Origin: Smithella sp. ME-1
GTDB lineage: Bacteria > Desulfobacterota > Syntrophia > Syntrophales > Smithellaceae
Direction: 5' to 3'
Assembly: GCA_000495415.1 (NCBI GenBank)
Contig: AWGX01000318.1
Location: 1-14,438 of the forward strand
DNA length: 14,438 bases
How positions within the stretch are numbered: the first letter of the stretch is position 1; each line of letters begins with the position of its first letter. Made by a program: the position numbers and the translations under genes. Below are positions 1 through 7,500 of the stretch, piece after piece. The notes beneath the pieces were generated by a model that did no database searches, had not been told where the DNA came from, and saw nothing but the letters and a program-made list of their open reading frames with translations.

Positions 1-28
1 CATGTCTAATTGCCGGAGCAATAGAAGG

Positions 29-472
29 TTATCTGCTATTTTTTGCCTCATTAAATATTTGTTTTTGTACTTGATATTCTCCATTATTCCAGGCGCTATT
101 TAATGATTTATCAATTGCATTTTTATCTGTGAAAATGGGATTTATTATAAATGACTTGATAATCTTCTTTTGTTTTTCACGTGAGAGCTTCTGCAAGCCC
201 TCAAGGAAGCATTTGGGTTTGGATATGGCGAGTTTTTCAATTTCTTCTGCATTAGCTTCAGTTACCTCTGCATTTCCCATTGTTTCAACAGCATCTGAAA
301 TGAAAGCTGCCGTGTTACTTGGTGAAGAACATGAAAGTGTTTTTTCTTTATTTTCTGTCCGCTGCTGCCAAAAAGTCTTGTAATCATTTGCGTAGAGTTT
401 GTTGAGGTCTCCTCCAAATGCAGTTCCCACTGAAGAGATCAAGCAAATGGTCAATAAATATTTCAATTTCAT
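29..472 (-). CDS. Small secreted protein of unknown function
   Basis: 147 residues. I chose the ATG at 472 over the one at 493 because AAGG lies 8 bases before it and the protein then begins with a textbook signal peptide: MKLKY, a hydrophobic core (LLTICLISSVG), then a small-residue cleavage region near AFGG. The upstream ATG has no ribosome binding site. The mature part is charged and mostly helical, with two Cys that could form a disulfide in the periplasm. I recognise no domain. The gene starts 70 bases after the stop of the PilT-family ATPase on the same strand, with no terminator between them, so the two are probably cotranscribed. An accessory role for an envelope machine is possible but is only inferred from position. 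Confidence 0.6.
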   Translation of the reverse strand: MKLKYLLTICLISSVGTAFGGDLNKLYANDYKTFWQQRTENKEKTLSCSSPSNTAAFISDAVETMGNAEVTEANAEEIEKLAISKPKCFLEGLQKLSREKQKKIIKSFIINPIFTDKNAIDKSLNSAWNNGEYQVQKQIFNEAKNSR

Positions 473-541
473 TGGTATTACCTTAGATAACATTGTTTAT
501 CTGCGTCGGCATAATATCCCATAGAAAAGCGATTGAAGATT

Positions 542-1774
542 TTATTTGCCCTTTTTATTCAGTTTTTCGACAAGTCTATGCAGCGATATATTATCGTTGA
601 TATTCAGTATGCTTTCCTCAGTTTCTTCGCTGTATTCGGACACAGCAATGATTGGCTGTGATGCCGTCTTCATTGGTTGTTTTGCTGCATGCTTCATATA
701 CGGCGCTTCCGTCAATGGCGACTGATAATAATTACTTTGTGACAATTCTTCAGTTGGGCGGAAAATATTGCCATAGGGACTGAAGTTAGAGCGGTTCTTC
801 AGATAGTATGTCAGATAGCGTTCGGATGTGAACATACCGTCGTCTTTTGATGTTTCTACGATATTGTTAATCTGGTGAAGTTTGTTATCGCGAATAGTGT
901 TCTTGATGGGAGAGGTTCCGTGAATAATATCCAAAACGGGAACACGTTGTCCGGCTTTTTCCAGAAACACCAGTTGCTGAACAGTAATCCAGACCAGCGT
1001 TGAAGCTAGTTGGTTACGAACCTCGGTTTGAGCCTCTACAGGGACTGCATTGCACATACGGTAAATTGCTTCTTCCGGATTGGCAGCATGCATTGTGGCA
1101 ATGACCAAGTGTCCGGACTCCGCCGCATTGAGAGCGAGCCTCATTGTTTCTCCCTCGCGCAATTCTCCTACAACTATGACATCGGCATCTTCTCGCAGCA
1201 CATCGAGAAGTCCCTGTTCAAAAGAAGGCGTGTGAGCACCTATTTCACGCTGCTCGATAAATGATTTTTTGGATGGTAAGCGGAATTCAATAGGATCTTC
1301 CAATGTCACAATATGTGACTTACGAAGTTTGTTTATATCATTGATAATTGCTGCAATTGTCGTTGTTTTACCTTCGCCTGTACCGCCGCAGATAAGCACC
1401 AGACCGGATTTGAACTTGGCGATATCATGGAGAGACGGATGGAGATTAAGCTCATCGATTGTCGGTATATGACCGGGAAGAAGCCTAATAGCTATACTTA
1501 TCCCTCGCATTGTTGTGAACACATTTATACGAAGGCGGGCATTGCTGACAGAAAGGGAAACATCCACTGATTTTTTTTGTCGCAGAGATTCAAGTTGAAG
1601 AGGTGTCAGAAGCTTTCTGGTCAAATCATCTATTTCCTGATGAGTCCATTTCAGCGAACCGTGAAATTGAATATCACCGAATTTTCTTGTTACTACGGGA
1701 TGTTCACCGGTTATGTGAATATCAGACATAGACTCTTTGATTGCAGTATTGATAATACTTTCAAAGCGTTTCAT
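542..1774 (-). CDS. PilT/PilU-family motor ATPase (type IV pilus retraction type)
   Basis: 410 residues. A hexameric secretion-superfamily ATPase expected at the cytoplasmic base of a type IV pilus or related machine, where it powers disassembly of pilin subunits. Visible motifs: an N-terminal SDIHIT segment (about 17-22; ASDLHL in PilT), Walker A GGTGEGKTT (130-138), Asp box VTLEDPIEF (156-164), Walker B ADVIVVGELRE (197-207), and His box AESGHLVIATMH (218-229). SPIKNTIRDNK (288-298) corresponds to the PilT-specific AIRNLIRE motif. The usual PilT is about 345-370 residues. The extra 60 or so residues after position 340 are polar, Ser/Gln/Glu-rich and look disordered. AGGGAGA lies 5 bases before the ATG. 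No pilin, PilB or PilC genes are in the window, so it is an orphan here. Family membership is firm; retraction versus secretion or conjugation role is not settled. Confidence 0.88.
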   Translation of the reverse strand: MKRFESIINTAIKESMSDIHITGEHPVVTRKFGDIQFHGSLKWTHQEIDDLTRKLLTPLQLESLRQKKSVDVSLSVSNARLRINVFTTMRGISIAIRLLPGHIPTIDELNLHPSLHDIAKFKSGLVLICGGTGEGKTTTIAAIINDINKLRKSHIVTLEDPIEFRLPSKKSFIEQREIGAHTPSFEQGLLDVLREDADVIVVGELREGETMRLALNAAESGHLVIATMHAANPEEAIYRMCNAVPVEAQTEVRNQLASTLVWITVQQLVFLEKAGQRVPVLDIIHGTSPIKNTIRDNKLHQINNIVETSKDDGMFTSERYLTYYLKNRSNFSPYGNIFRPTEELSQSNYYQSPLTEAPYMKHAAKQPMKTASQPIIAVSEYSEETEESILNINDNISLHRLVEKLNKKGK

Positions 1775-1806
1775 AAGACTCTCCCTTCTATTTTTTGTGA
1801 ATCGTG

Positions 1807-1835
1807 GTTATGTCTCCATTCTTAAATGGTAACAA
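1807..1835 (-). promoter_or_regulatory. Candidate sigma70 promoter of the PilT-family gene
   Basis: On the minus strand TTGTTA (1830-1835) and CATAAC (1807-1812) are separated by 17 bases, each matching consensus at 4 of 6. Predicted transcription would begin near 1800, about 26 bases before the ATG. The spacer contains the inverted repeat CCATT-N4-AATGG (1817-1830), a possible operator. Weak evidence on its own. Confidence 0.3.
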
Positions 1836-1968
1836 TCCGGATTTGTTCAAAAATTATTTTGATGCGTTTGATAAGCCATTGCTTTCTTAAAAAGGCAATA
1901 TAGGTAAGTCCGGTTTTTATGTCAATTGTTTTTAAGCAATTAAAATCTGCGGATATTCATTCTTAAAT

Positions 1969-2016
1969 GCAAAAGCAGAAACAGTCACTTTCTTGCCAAG
2001 GTGACTGTTTCTGCTT
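1969..2016 (-). terminator. Long-stem intrinsic terminator after the HTH/ferredoxin gene
   Basis: A perfect 16-bp inverted repeat has arms AAGCAGAAACAGTCAC (1973-1988) and its complement (2001-2016). G-U and A-U pairs can extend it inward to a 6-base loop. On the minus strand it is followed at once by TTTTGCATTT. It starts 30 bases after the stop of the gene ending at 2046, so it fits as that gene's terminator and insulates the PilT-family gene downstream. The plus-strand side also has a short T run (AAATTTTTG), so it may work in both directions. Confidence 0.8.
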
Positions 2017-2045
2017 AAATTTTTGCCTTTTGATATATTTAACGA

Positions 2046-3137
2046 TTATGCTGATCTTCTGGCCGGTGGGACAAAGACATCGCGCATACCGGTATTTTCC
2101 AGTTTTATTGCGGATACCGGACAATGATAAGAGCAAACTCCGCAACCAATGCATTTCTTTTCATCTATTACAGCGATTTCGTCAACAAGACTGATTGCCT
2201 CCATCGGGCACATATCCTCGCAAGCCGCGCATCCGGTGCATTCAGAAGAGTCAACACGGGCTATGGATGATGTATAGGATTGCATTGGCGCGCCGCCAAT
2301 GTAATAAATCTGGAATGTACCGCAGCAGCACTTGCAGCAATTACAGATGGCGAATTCTTCGTTGTTGATGTCCTGTTTTACATGAAACGCCTTGTGTACC
2401 AATCCATCTTCCCTGGCTTTAGCCATTATCTTAAATGCTTCTTCTTTTGATATTTTTTTGCCGAAATTGTATTTTATACAAAACTCAGCTGTTTGACCGA
2501 AAATGAAACAGTTTTCTCTTTCTTTAGTGACATGACAGGGCTTGCCGAGAAGATCTTTTTCGTGACGGCAGTAGCAGGTGGAAATCGCTATTGTGTCAAA
2601 TCTTTCGATGATCTTCTTCACATCTTCATACGGCATGACATCGTCATGCGCTCCTTTTATTTCCTGCTCCACAGGAACTACTCTCGTTATCGGAGGCACT
2701 GTTTTGAGAAAATCCATAACCGGATCATAAGCGCCCTGAACCATGTCCGCGAGTTCCTTGAAAATTTGATCGAATAATTTTGCCAGCTTCTTTTCCTTCT
2801 CGGTTTTTCCGCCCCTCATAAGGGTAAATTCAAATAATCCCGGTATCGGAGGCATAAGCCTGTAAACAACAGTGCCTGTGTTTTTACTGGGGATGCCGGT
2901 AATGACACCTTTACGCATGAGCCCCTCCAGCATTTTGTCCAGTGCTTCATCGCTTAAACCGGATTTTTCCTTGATTTCCTTTAAATTCATCGGTTTGGTG
3001 AATACAGGAATGAATTCTGCCTCTTTTTCATCCATTATGGTTTGCATTAATTCAATCAAAGTGCCGGTAACCGGGATAGGAATAGCACCGGCGCCTATTG
3101 AAGCTTTGGCGGCCTCCTGCCATATTTTTTCATTCAT
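2046..3137 (-). CDS. Winged-helix-like plus Cys-rich plus 2x[4Fe-4S] ferredoxin-domain protein
   Basis: 363 residues, predicted cytoplasmic. Residues 48-82 (MNLKEIKEKSG...LEGLMRKGVITGI) read like a winged-helix/MarR-type segment. The middle carries CYCRHE (C188, C190) with C201, C210 and C220, then CNCCKCCC (265-272), six Cys in eight residues. The C-terminus has a bacterial-type two-cluster ferredoxin domain: C300/C303/C306/C310-P and C329/C332/C335/C339-P. Similar combinations are known to me from annotated 4Fe-4S proteins of anaerobic deltaproteobacteria, but I know of no assigned reaction. It could be an electron carrier or a redox-responsive protein. AAGGAG lies about 6 bases before the ATG. 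It looks monocistronic: there is a 263-base gap upstream and a strong terminator downstream. Confidence 0.82.
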   Translation of the reverse strand: MNEKIWQEAAKASIGAGAIPIPVTGTLIELMQTIMDEKEAEFIPVFTKPMNLKEIKEKSGLSDEALDKMLEGLMRKGVITGIPSKNTGTVVYRLMPPIPGLFEFTLMRGGKTEKEKKLAKLFDQIFKELADMVQGAYDPVMDFLKTVPPITRVVPVEQEIKGAHDDVMPYEDVKKIIERFDTIAISTCYCRHEKDLLGKPCHVTKERENCFIFGQTAEFCIKYNFGKKISKEEAFKIMAKAREDGLVHKAFHVKQDINNEEFAICNCCKCCCGTFQIYYIGGAPMQSYTSSIARVDSSECTGCAACEDMCPMEAISLVDEIAVIDEKKCIGCGVCSYHCPVSAIKLENTGMRDVFVPPARRSA

Positions 3138-3400
3138 AAATTTCTCCTTAAGTTATAAAATTTATATCCTACTTAAATTTAATAAGTATGATTTTTTTAA
3201 TTCTTTTCCTTTTAAACATTTATTATCGAAAAAAAACAAAAAATTTATTTTCCTTGCCTATTTTACGTCAGGCATCTGCATACTGTTGGCGGATTTAACT
3301 ATTGTATCCAAAATGGCTGGATGTAAATAACAGCCTTTTCTGAATTGATTGATAGTTGTAATCCATAAAGAACTTAATCTGCTGTCCGATCATCGTCACG

Positions 3401-4609
3401 TTACCCGCTAATCACAACACGATTGCGACCAGATCTTTTAGCGCGATACATTGCCTTATCAGCCTCCAGAATCAATGCGTCAGGATTGGCCTGACCAATA
3501 CCTGGCACCATACTTGCCACTCCGAAACTTGCTGTGATATTGGTTAAGACTGAATTTTCATATTTTATCGTCGTTTCCATAATTTTTTTACGCATTTGCT
3601 CTGCAATAACTCCAGCCTGTTCAGCGGTGGAATTAATAAGCACCAGCGCAAACTCTTCTCCACCGTAACGTGCTGCCAGATCTCCAGGGCGTCGTGCGTG
3701 ATCCTTGATCAGGGAGGCTACAATACGCAAACACTCATCGCCGGCCTGATGACCATAAGTATCGTTAAACATTTTAAAATGATCTATATCAGCCATGATG
3801 AAGCCGACCGGTTCGCGTTTACGTCTGGCGCGCTGCCACTCAATAGCAAGGCTTCTGTCCAGGCTGCGGCGGTTGGCGATCTGGGTGAGACCATCAATGA
3901 CGGAAAGATATTGCAGTGTCAGGTTCGATTCTTCAAGGTCACGATTCTCCATGGAAAGCAGACGTGATTGCAGATAATTTTGTCGCAAACTGCGCTCTAT
4001 CAGGAAAGTACCCAGGAGGGCACTGATGGAGGCGCCAAAGAACACGTAATTAATAATTACTATATGAGAAAGTTTGTTTACTTCCTGGTCGAACCAGATT
4101 AATCCTGTGTTGACTGAGAGCCACATAATAACCGCGGAGATAACGCCCCATTTGAACTGTATGCGTGAAAGAACGAACACAATAACCATTGCCACAGTAA
4201 TTGCGTTGTAGTAGTAATAATTATAAGGTTCGATTGAATTCAGAGATATGGCGATTAATCCGCCAACGGCACTTGTAGCAAAGAGGCACGTAAAGGGTTG
4301 CATGTAATTTCTGCCAACTCTTTGCTTGAACGGCTCCCTGAAACTGAGCAAAAGCGGAACAGCCATAGGGATTCCAGCTATCAATCGTATCAACCATGTA
4401 CGTCCGGCCACTTCGGTCATCCAGATTAAGTCGAGAATACCGCAGGCCAGGAAGACAACCAATCCCATAATTCCCGCGATCTGCATGTGCACGTAATAGC
4501 GGCGAAAATAATCCAACTGGAAATCACGCTCCAGTTCTTCGTTGAAACGCAGACGCCAGCCACGATCGTTCAGTAGCTGTTGCAGGGTATTTAATTCAGC
4601 TTCTTTCAC
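3401..4609 (-). CDS. Membrane diguanylate cyclase (GGEEF)
   Basis: 402 residues. Predicted to make cyclic di-GMP from two GTP at the inner membrane. About six hydrophobic segments (roughly 43-60, 72-90, 105-123, 136-152, 155-173, 183-203) form an N-terminal integral-membrane sensor region I cannot name. A short linker or coiled coil (about 204-235) leads to the GGDEF domain starting at DGLTQIANRR (239-248). The active loop is RYGGEEF (314-320). The inhibitory I-site RxxD is present as RPGD (307-310), five residues upstream, so product feedback inhibition is expected. The metal/substrate segment ADIDHFKMFNDTYGH (273-287) is intact. The start is GTG with AGGA 7 bases upstream. It is transcribed from its own strong promoter about 85 bases upstream. 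Surface attachment or motility control would fit the nearby PilT-type gene, but that link is inference. Confidence 0.93.
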   Translation of the reverse strand: MKEAELNTLQQLLNDRGWRLRFNEELERDFQLDYFRRYYVHMQIAGIMGLVVFLACGILDLIWMTEVAGRTWLIRLIAGIPMAVPLLLSFREPFKQRVGRNYMQPFTCLFATSAVGGLIAISLNSIEPYNYYYYNAITVAMVIVFVLSRIQFKWGVISAVIMWLSVNTGLIWFDQEVNKLSHIVIINYVFFGASISALLGTFLIERSLRQNYLQSRLLSMENRDLEESNLTLQYLSVIDGLTQIANRRSLDRSLAIEWQRARRKREPVGFIMADIDHFKMFNDTYGHQAGDECLRIVASLIKDHARRPGDLAARYGGEEFALVLINSTAEQAGVIAEQMRKKIMETTIKYENSVLTNITASFGVASMVPGIGQANPDALILEADKAMYRAKRSGRNRVVISG

Positions 4610-4689
4610 GCTTGCGTCCTTTCCGGCAATTCAACATCAGCCGCACAGTGGTGGCAGGTCTAACCAATCAGAAACATGAATCAATTTTC

Positions 4690-4740
4690 TGACTGGTCAA
4701 GTATATGGGTGACTTTCTTGTGTGTCAAGTCAATTTGACT
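4690..4740. promoter_or_regulatory. Cluster of GTCA/TGAC inverted half-sites around the promoter
   Basis: Three symmetric arrangements are visible: TGAC-TG-GTCA (4690-4699) over the predicted start, TGAC-N10-GTCA (4710-4727) inside the spacer and -35, and AGTCAA-T-TTGACT (4728-4740) touching the upstream edge of the -35. A further TTGACT lies at 4759-4764. This is a candidate operator set for a repressor or dual regulator. The regulator is unknown. Confidence 0.4.
4700..4728 (-). promoter_or_regulatory. Strong sigma70-type promoter of the diguanylate cyclase gene
   Basis: On the minus strand TTGACA (4723-4728, perfect) and TATACT (4700-4705, 5 of 6) are separated by exactly 17 bases. Predicted transcription starts near 4693, giving a leader of about 84 bases. 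Palindromes of GTCA/TGAC half-sites flank and overlap it (separate entry). Confidence 0.75.
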
Positions 4741-4952
4741 AACGGTAAGTAGTAAAGATTGACTACAATATTTGATGTGTGTTTTTGATGCTTATCGTCT
4801 GGTAGAGAAGTGGTCAAATTGAGGCCATCACTATAAAAATCTTGAGAAAAACAATAAATCAAGATAAAGAGTGATTCAAGTTTCCTTTTGGTTTCTTTAT
4901 GTTATTGGTAGGGCATAGACCGTTCAATTCTGTCCTGACCAGCCATGAAACT

Positions 4953-4985
4953 AAAAGCCCTCCCTAAAAAGGGGGCTTTTTTATT
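4953..4985 (+). terminator. Terminator-like hairpin in the leader of the radical SAM operon
   Basis: AAAAGCCCTCCCT and AGGGGGCTTTT flank four A and pair with one short bulge. The right arm runs into six T (4977-4982). It lies in the 409-base divergent gap 4610-5018, where no gene on either strand ends. It therefore looks like a leader attenuator for the gene at 5019 or the 3' end of an unannotated small RNA. Upstream, 4839-4845 and 4859-4865 form another 7-bp stem (ATCTTGA/TCAAGAT). I see no cobalamin riboswitch core and no convincing coding sequence in the gap. Confidence 0.6.
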
Positions 4986-4996
4986 CCGTACTCTTT

Positions 4997-5009
4997 CACC
5001 ATACTGGTG
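4997..5009 (+). promoter_or_regulatory. Small hairpin covering the probable ribosome binding site
   Basis: CACCA-TAC-TGGTG forms a 5-bp stem with a 3-base loop that contains the only GGTG-like ribosome binding site (5006-5009) before the ATG at 5019. It could modulate initiation; support is weak because the stem is short. Confidence 0.3.
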
Positions 5010-5018
5010 CTGATAAGT

Positions 5019-6344
5019 ATGCCTATGAAAAAACAAAAAATGAAAATCATGCTGATAAACCCTCCCAACTGTGGAAGAAGCATTCCCGAAGAAGAATACG
5101 GCATAACTTCATTAAAACAAATTTTTAAGGGTGAGCCTTTTAATCTGGAAATTCTTGCCGGCCCACTAGGTGAGCATGATGTGATGATTTTTGATTTAAA
5201 GTGCGAAACCGAAGAAGCCTTCTGGAGCGCCTTTGATCAATTTCAGCCTGATGTTGTAGGGCTTACGGCTGTAACCTGCGAGGCTAACACCGTTATTGGT
5301 ATGGCCCGCAAAATAAAAGAAAAAAGTAAAGCCGTTGTTGTCATCGGGGGTAATCATGCCACTTGCGACTCCGTTTATTTCAACCGTGCCGAATTCGACT
5401 ACATTGCTGTGGGTTTAGGCAGGAAAAGTTTTCATGAGCTGATAAATAATTTCGCCTGCGGAAAAGACGGACAGGGAATTGCCGGCATAGCCAAAACATC
5501 TCCGGGCAAACCGTTGAAGTACGTGAAAAGAATTTACAGCGAAATAGATTTAATGGAAGAATTCCCTCCGCGCTACGATCTCGTTGCCCAATACAGGAGT
5601 CATTATTTTCTTGAACATCTCGGCCTGGCAATGGGGTTTGTCATCACCGCTTACGGCTGTACGCACAAATGTTCTTTCTGTACTATTCCGGAAATGACAG
5701 GCGGAAAATATTTGAACCATTCCAGCGATGCTGTGCTCAGAGACATTCAGTTGCTTGGCGATATTCCTTTCATCAGAATGGTTGACGCCAACACTTTCGG
5801 CAACCTCTCCTTATCGCTTGACCTTTGTAAAAAAATCATGCAATCCGGTATCAGGAAACAATTCTTCGCCGATGTCCGCGCCGACACTATTGTCAAAAAT
5901 CCAGCTTTAATGAAAAACTGGAAGGAGGCTGGACTTTACGCGGTAGTAGTCGGTTTTGAAGATTTTCTGGACGCGCGTCTTGCCGGATATGATAAAAAGT
6001 ATCAGGGTCATGTAATCAATGAGGCGATTGATATCCTGCACGAATTAGGCATAGTTATTGTCGGAGATTTTATCGCCTCCCCCGAATATGACGTAAGCGA
6101 TTTTGAAAAACTGGAGAATTTTATTAAGGCAGGTAAAATTCAAATTCCAGTCATCTCCGTTTTAACGCCCATTCCCGGAACGCCGCTTTATAAAAAGAGG
6201 AAGAAGGATATTGTAATCAGCGATCTGGATTACTACACTTTTACCAACGCGGTTACGAAAACAAAAATGCCCGCGGCGGAATTTTATAAAACTTTTGCCG
6301 ATCTGGTAAAAAGGCTTCACGATAAGCCGCACAAACCGAATTAA
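5019..6344 (+). CDS. B12-binding-type radical SAM protein
   Basis: 441 residues from the ATG at 5019 (GGTG 9 bases upstream); ATGs at 5025 and 5040 are alternatives. Residues about 8-140 form a cobalamin-binding-like Rossmann domain (IMLINPPN; VVVIGGNHAT). It lacks the DxHxxG lower-ligand motif, and the usual GEGE is replaced by GLGRKS. The radical SAM core starts at AYGCTHKCSFC, with CxxxCxxC at C214/C218/C221, and includes GFEDF (about 312-316) in a (beta/alpha) barrel. The family cleaves SAM to a 5'-deoxyadenosyl radical, and B12 versions often methylate or rearrange unactivated carbons. Substrate unknown. The next gene, a KASIII-like ketosynthase, begins 12 bases after the stop, so the two are almost certainly one transcript and the substrate may be an acyl chain or a product of that ketosynthase. 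This functional link is inference. Confidence 0.85.
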   Translation: MPMKKQKMKIMLINPPNCGRSIPEEEYGITSLKQIFKGEPFNLEILAGPLGEHDVMIFDLKCETEEAFWSAFDQFQPDVVGLTAVTCEANTVIGMARKIKEKSKAVVVIGGNHATCDSVYFNRAEFDYIAVGLGRKSFHELINNFACGKDGQGIAGIAKTSPGKPLKYVKRIYSEIDLMEEFPPRYDLVAQYRSHYFLEHLGLAMGFVITAYGCTHKCSFCTIPEMTGGKYLNHSSDAVLRDIQLLGDIPFIRMVDANTFGNLSLSLDLCKKIMQSGIRKQFFADVRADTIVKNPALMKNWKEAGLYAVVVGFEDFLDARLAGYDKKYQGHVINEAIDILHELGIVIVGDFIASPEYDVSDFEKLENFIKAGKIQIPVISVLTPIPGTPLYKKRKKDIVISDLDYYTFTNAVTKTKMPAAEFYKTFADLVKRLHDKPHKPN

Positions 6345-6356
6345 GAGAGGAGATTC

Positions 6357-7499
6357 ATGGAAGTATACATTAACGACATTGCGGCATTTCTGCCGAACGA
6401 TCCGGTGACAAACGACGAAATAGAAACCGTTCTTGGTATGGTTCACAACATTCCTTCGCAGATAAAAAACAAAATACTCAAAAACAACGGTATAGAAAAA
6501 CGTTATTACTCAATAGATCGTAAAACCGGAGAATTAAATTACACCAACGCCCAACTGACTGCCGAAGCTATAAGAAGATTGAAACCTTACGACGGTTTCT
6601 CTGTTAATGATATTCAATGTCTTTGCTGCGCAACTTCCATGGCGGACGTCATTTTGCCAGGCCACGGTCTGATGGTTCAGGGAGAACTGGGCATACCTTC
6701 CTGTGAAGTCATTACCACATCGGGTATCTGCCTTTGCGGGATCACATCGTTGAAGGCCGCTTATGCCAATGTTGCTCTGGGAATAAGCGAGAACGCCATC
6801 TCTACCGGATCAGAACTGGCGTCATCTCTGCTACGATCAAATTTTTTCGAGCATGTTAAAGGAAATCCCGATTTAGATAATCAACCTATTATTGCCTTTG
6901 AATCTGAGTTTCTGCGGTGGATGCTTTCCGATGCCGCTGGTGCCGTTTTTATGTCCGGTAAAAAAAATCAGAAAGGCAAATCACTGAGATTAGACTGGAT
7001 TGAAAACGTTTCATACGCCGGACAAATGGAAGTATGCATGTATGCCGGCGCACACAAAAGAGAGGACGGCACATTGATCGGCTGGCGTCAGCTTTCTTCG
7101 CTGGAAGAAGCTCTGGCCGGTAACTATTTCGCACTGAAACAGGACACCAGAATTCTCAACAAGGAAGTTGTCAGAGTCACAGTTAATCTGGGGCTGACAC
7201 GAACAATGGAGAAAAGAAAAATTAAAGCGGATGAAATAGACTGGTTTTTGCCTCATTATTCATCGGATTTTTTCCGGGGAAAAATTTATAAAGCAATGGA
7301 GGAAATCGGTTTCAAAATACCTTATGAGAAATGGTTTACTAATTTGGCTTATAAAGGAAATACCGGGTCTGCTTCAATTTACGTGATTATGGAAGAACTA
7401 TTTCATTCAGACAGATTAAAGGAAGGTCAGAAAATTCTCTGTTTTGTGCCGGAAAGCGGTCGGTTTTCCGTTGCCTACGTTCTGCTGACGGTTGTTTAA
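6357..7499 (+). CDS. Beta-ketoacyl synthase III-like enzyme (FabH/DarB-type)
   Basis: 380 residues, cytoplasmic thiolase fold. Probable catalytic Cys lies in SGICLCG (C125, or C127). The decarboxylating His is H300 in LPHYSS (PHQAN in FabH) and Asn is N335 in GNTGSAS (GNTSAAS in FabH), so a Cys-His-Asn triad is available. The N-terminus (YINDIAAFLPN, NNGIEKRYY, NAQLTAEA) resembles, from memory, the DarB branch of KASIII proteins used for dialkylresorcinol or aryl-polyene type lipids rather than housekeeping FabH. Residues 165-185 are an insertion relative to FabH. GAGAGGAGA precedes the ATG. It is translationally close to the upstream radical SAM gene. Its stop is one base from the stop of the convergent gene at 7501, with no visible terminator between them. 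Class is firm; acyl donor and product are unknown. Confidence 0.88.
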   Translation: MEVYINDIAAFLPNDPVTNDEIETVLGMVHNIPSQIKNKILKNNGIEKRYYSIDRKTGELNYTNAQLTAEAIRRLKPYDGFSVNDIQCLCCATSMADVILPGHGLMVQGELGIPSCEVITTSGICLCGITSLKAAYANVALGISENAISTGSELASSLLRSNFFEHVKGNPDLDNQPIIAFESEFLRWMLSDAAGAVFMSGKKNQKGKSLRLDWIENVSYAGQMEVCMYAGAHKREDGTLIGWRQLSSLEEALAGNYFALKQDTRILNKEVVRVTVNLGLTRTMEKRKIKADEIDWFLPHYSSDFFRGKIYKAMEEIGFKIPYEKWFTNLAYKGNTGSASIYVIMEELFHSDRLKEGQKILCFVPESGRFSVAYVLLTVV

Positions 7500-7500
7500 G

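Noticed and set aside
1..28. Possible start codon (CAT at 1-3) of a further minus-strand gene
   Set aside because: No ribosome binding site before it and the rest lies outside the window, so it cannot be supported.
473..493. Upstream ATG for the secreted protein
   Set aside because: No ribosome binding site; it would place seven residues before a normal signal peptide, and its own codons contain the AAGG used by the ATG at 472.
4676..4738. Plus-strand 20-residue ORF in the divergent gap
   Set aside because: No ribosome binding site, overlaps the diguanylate cyclase promoter and operator palindromes, and lacks any protein signature.
5007..5018. GTG start for the radical SAM protein
   Set aside because: It lies in the small hairpin and supplies the only GGTG ribosome binding site for the better ATG at 5019.
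4610..5018. Cobalamin riboswitch upstream of the B12-type radical SAM gene
   Set aside because: I looked for the conserved B12-box and core sequences and do not see them; only simple hairpins are present.
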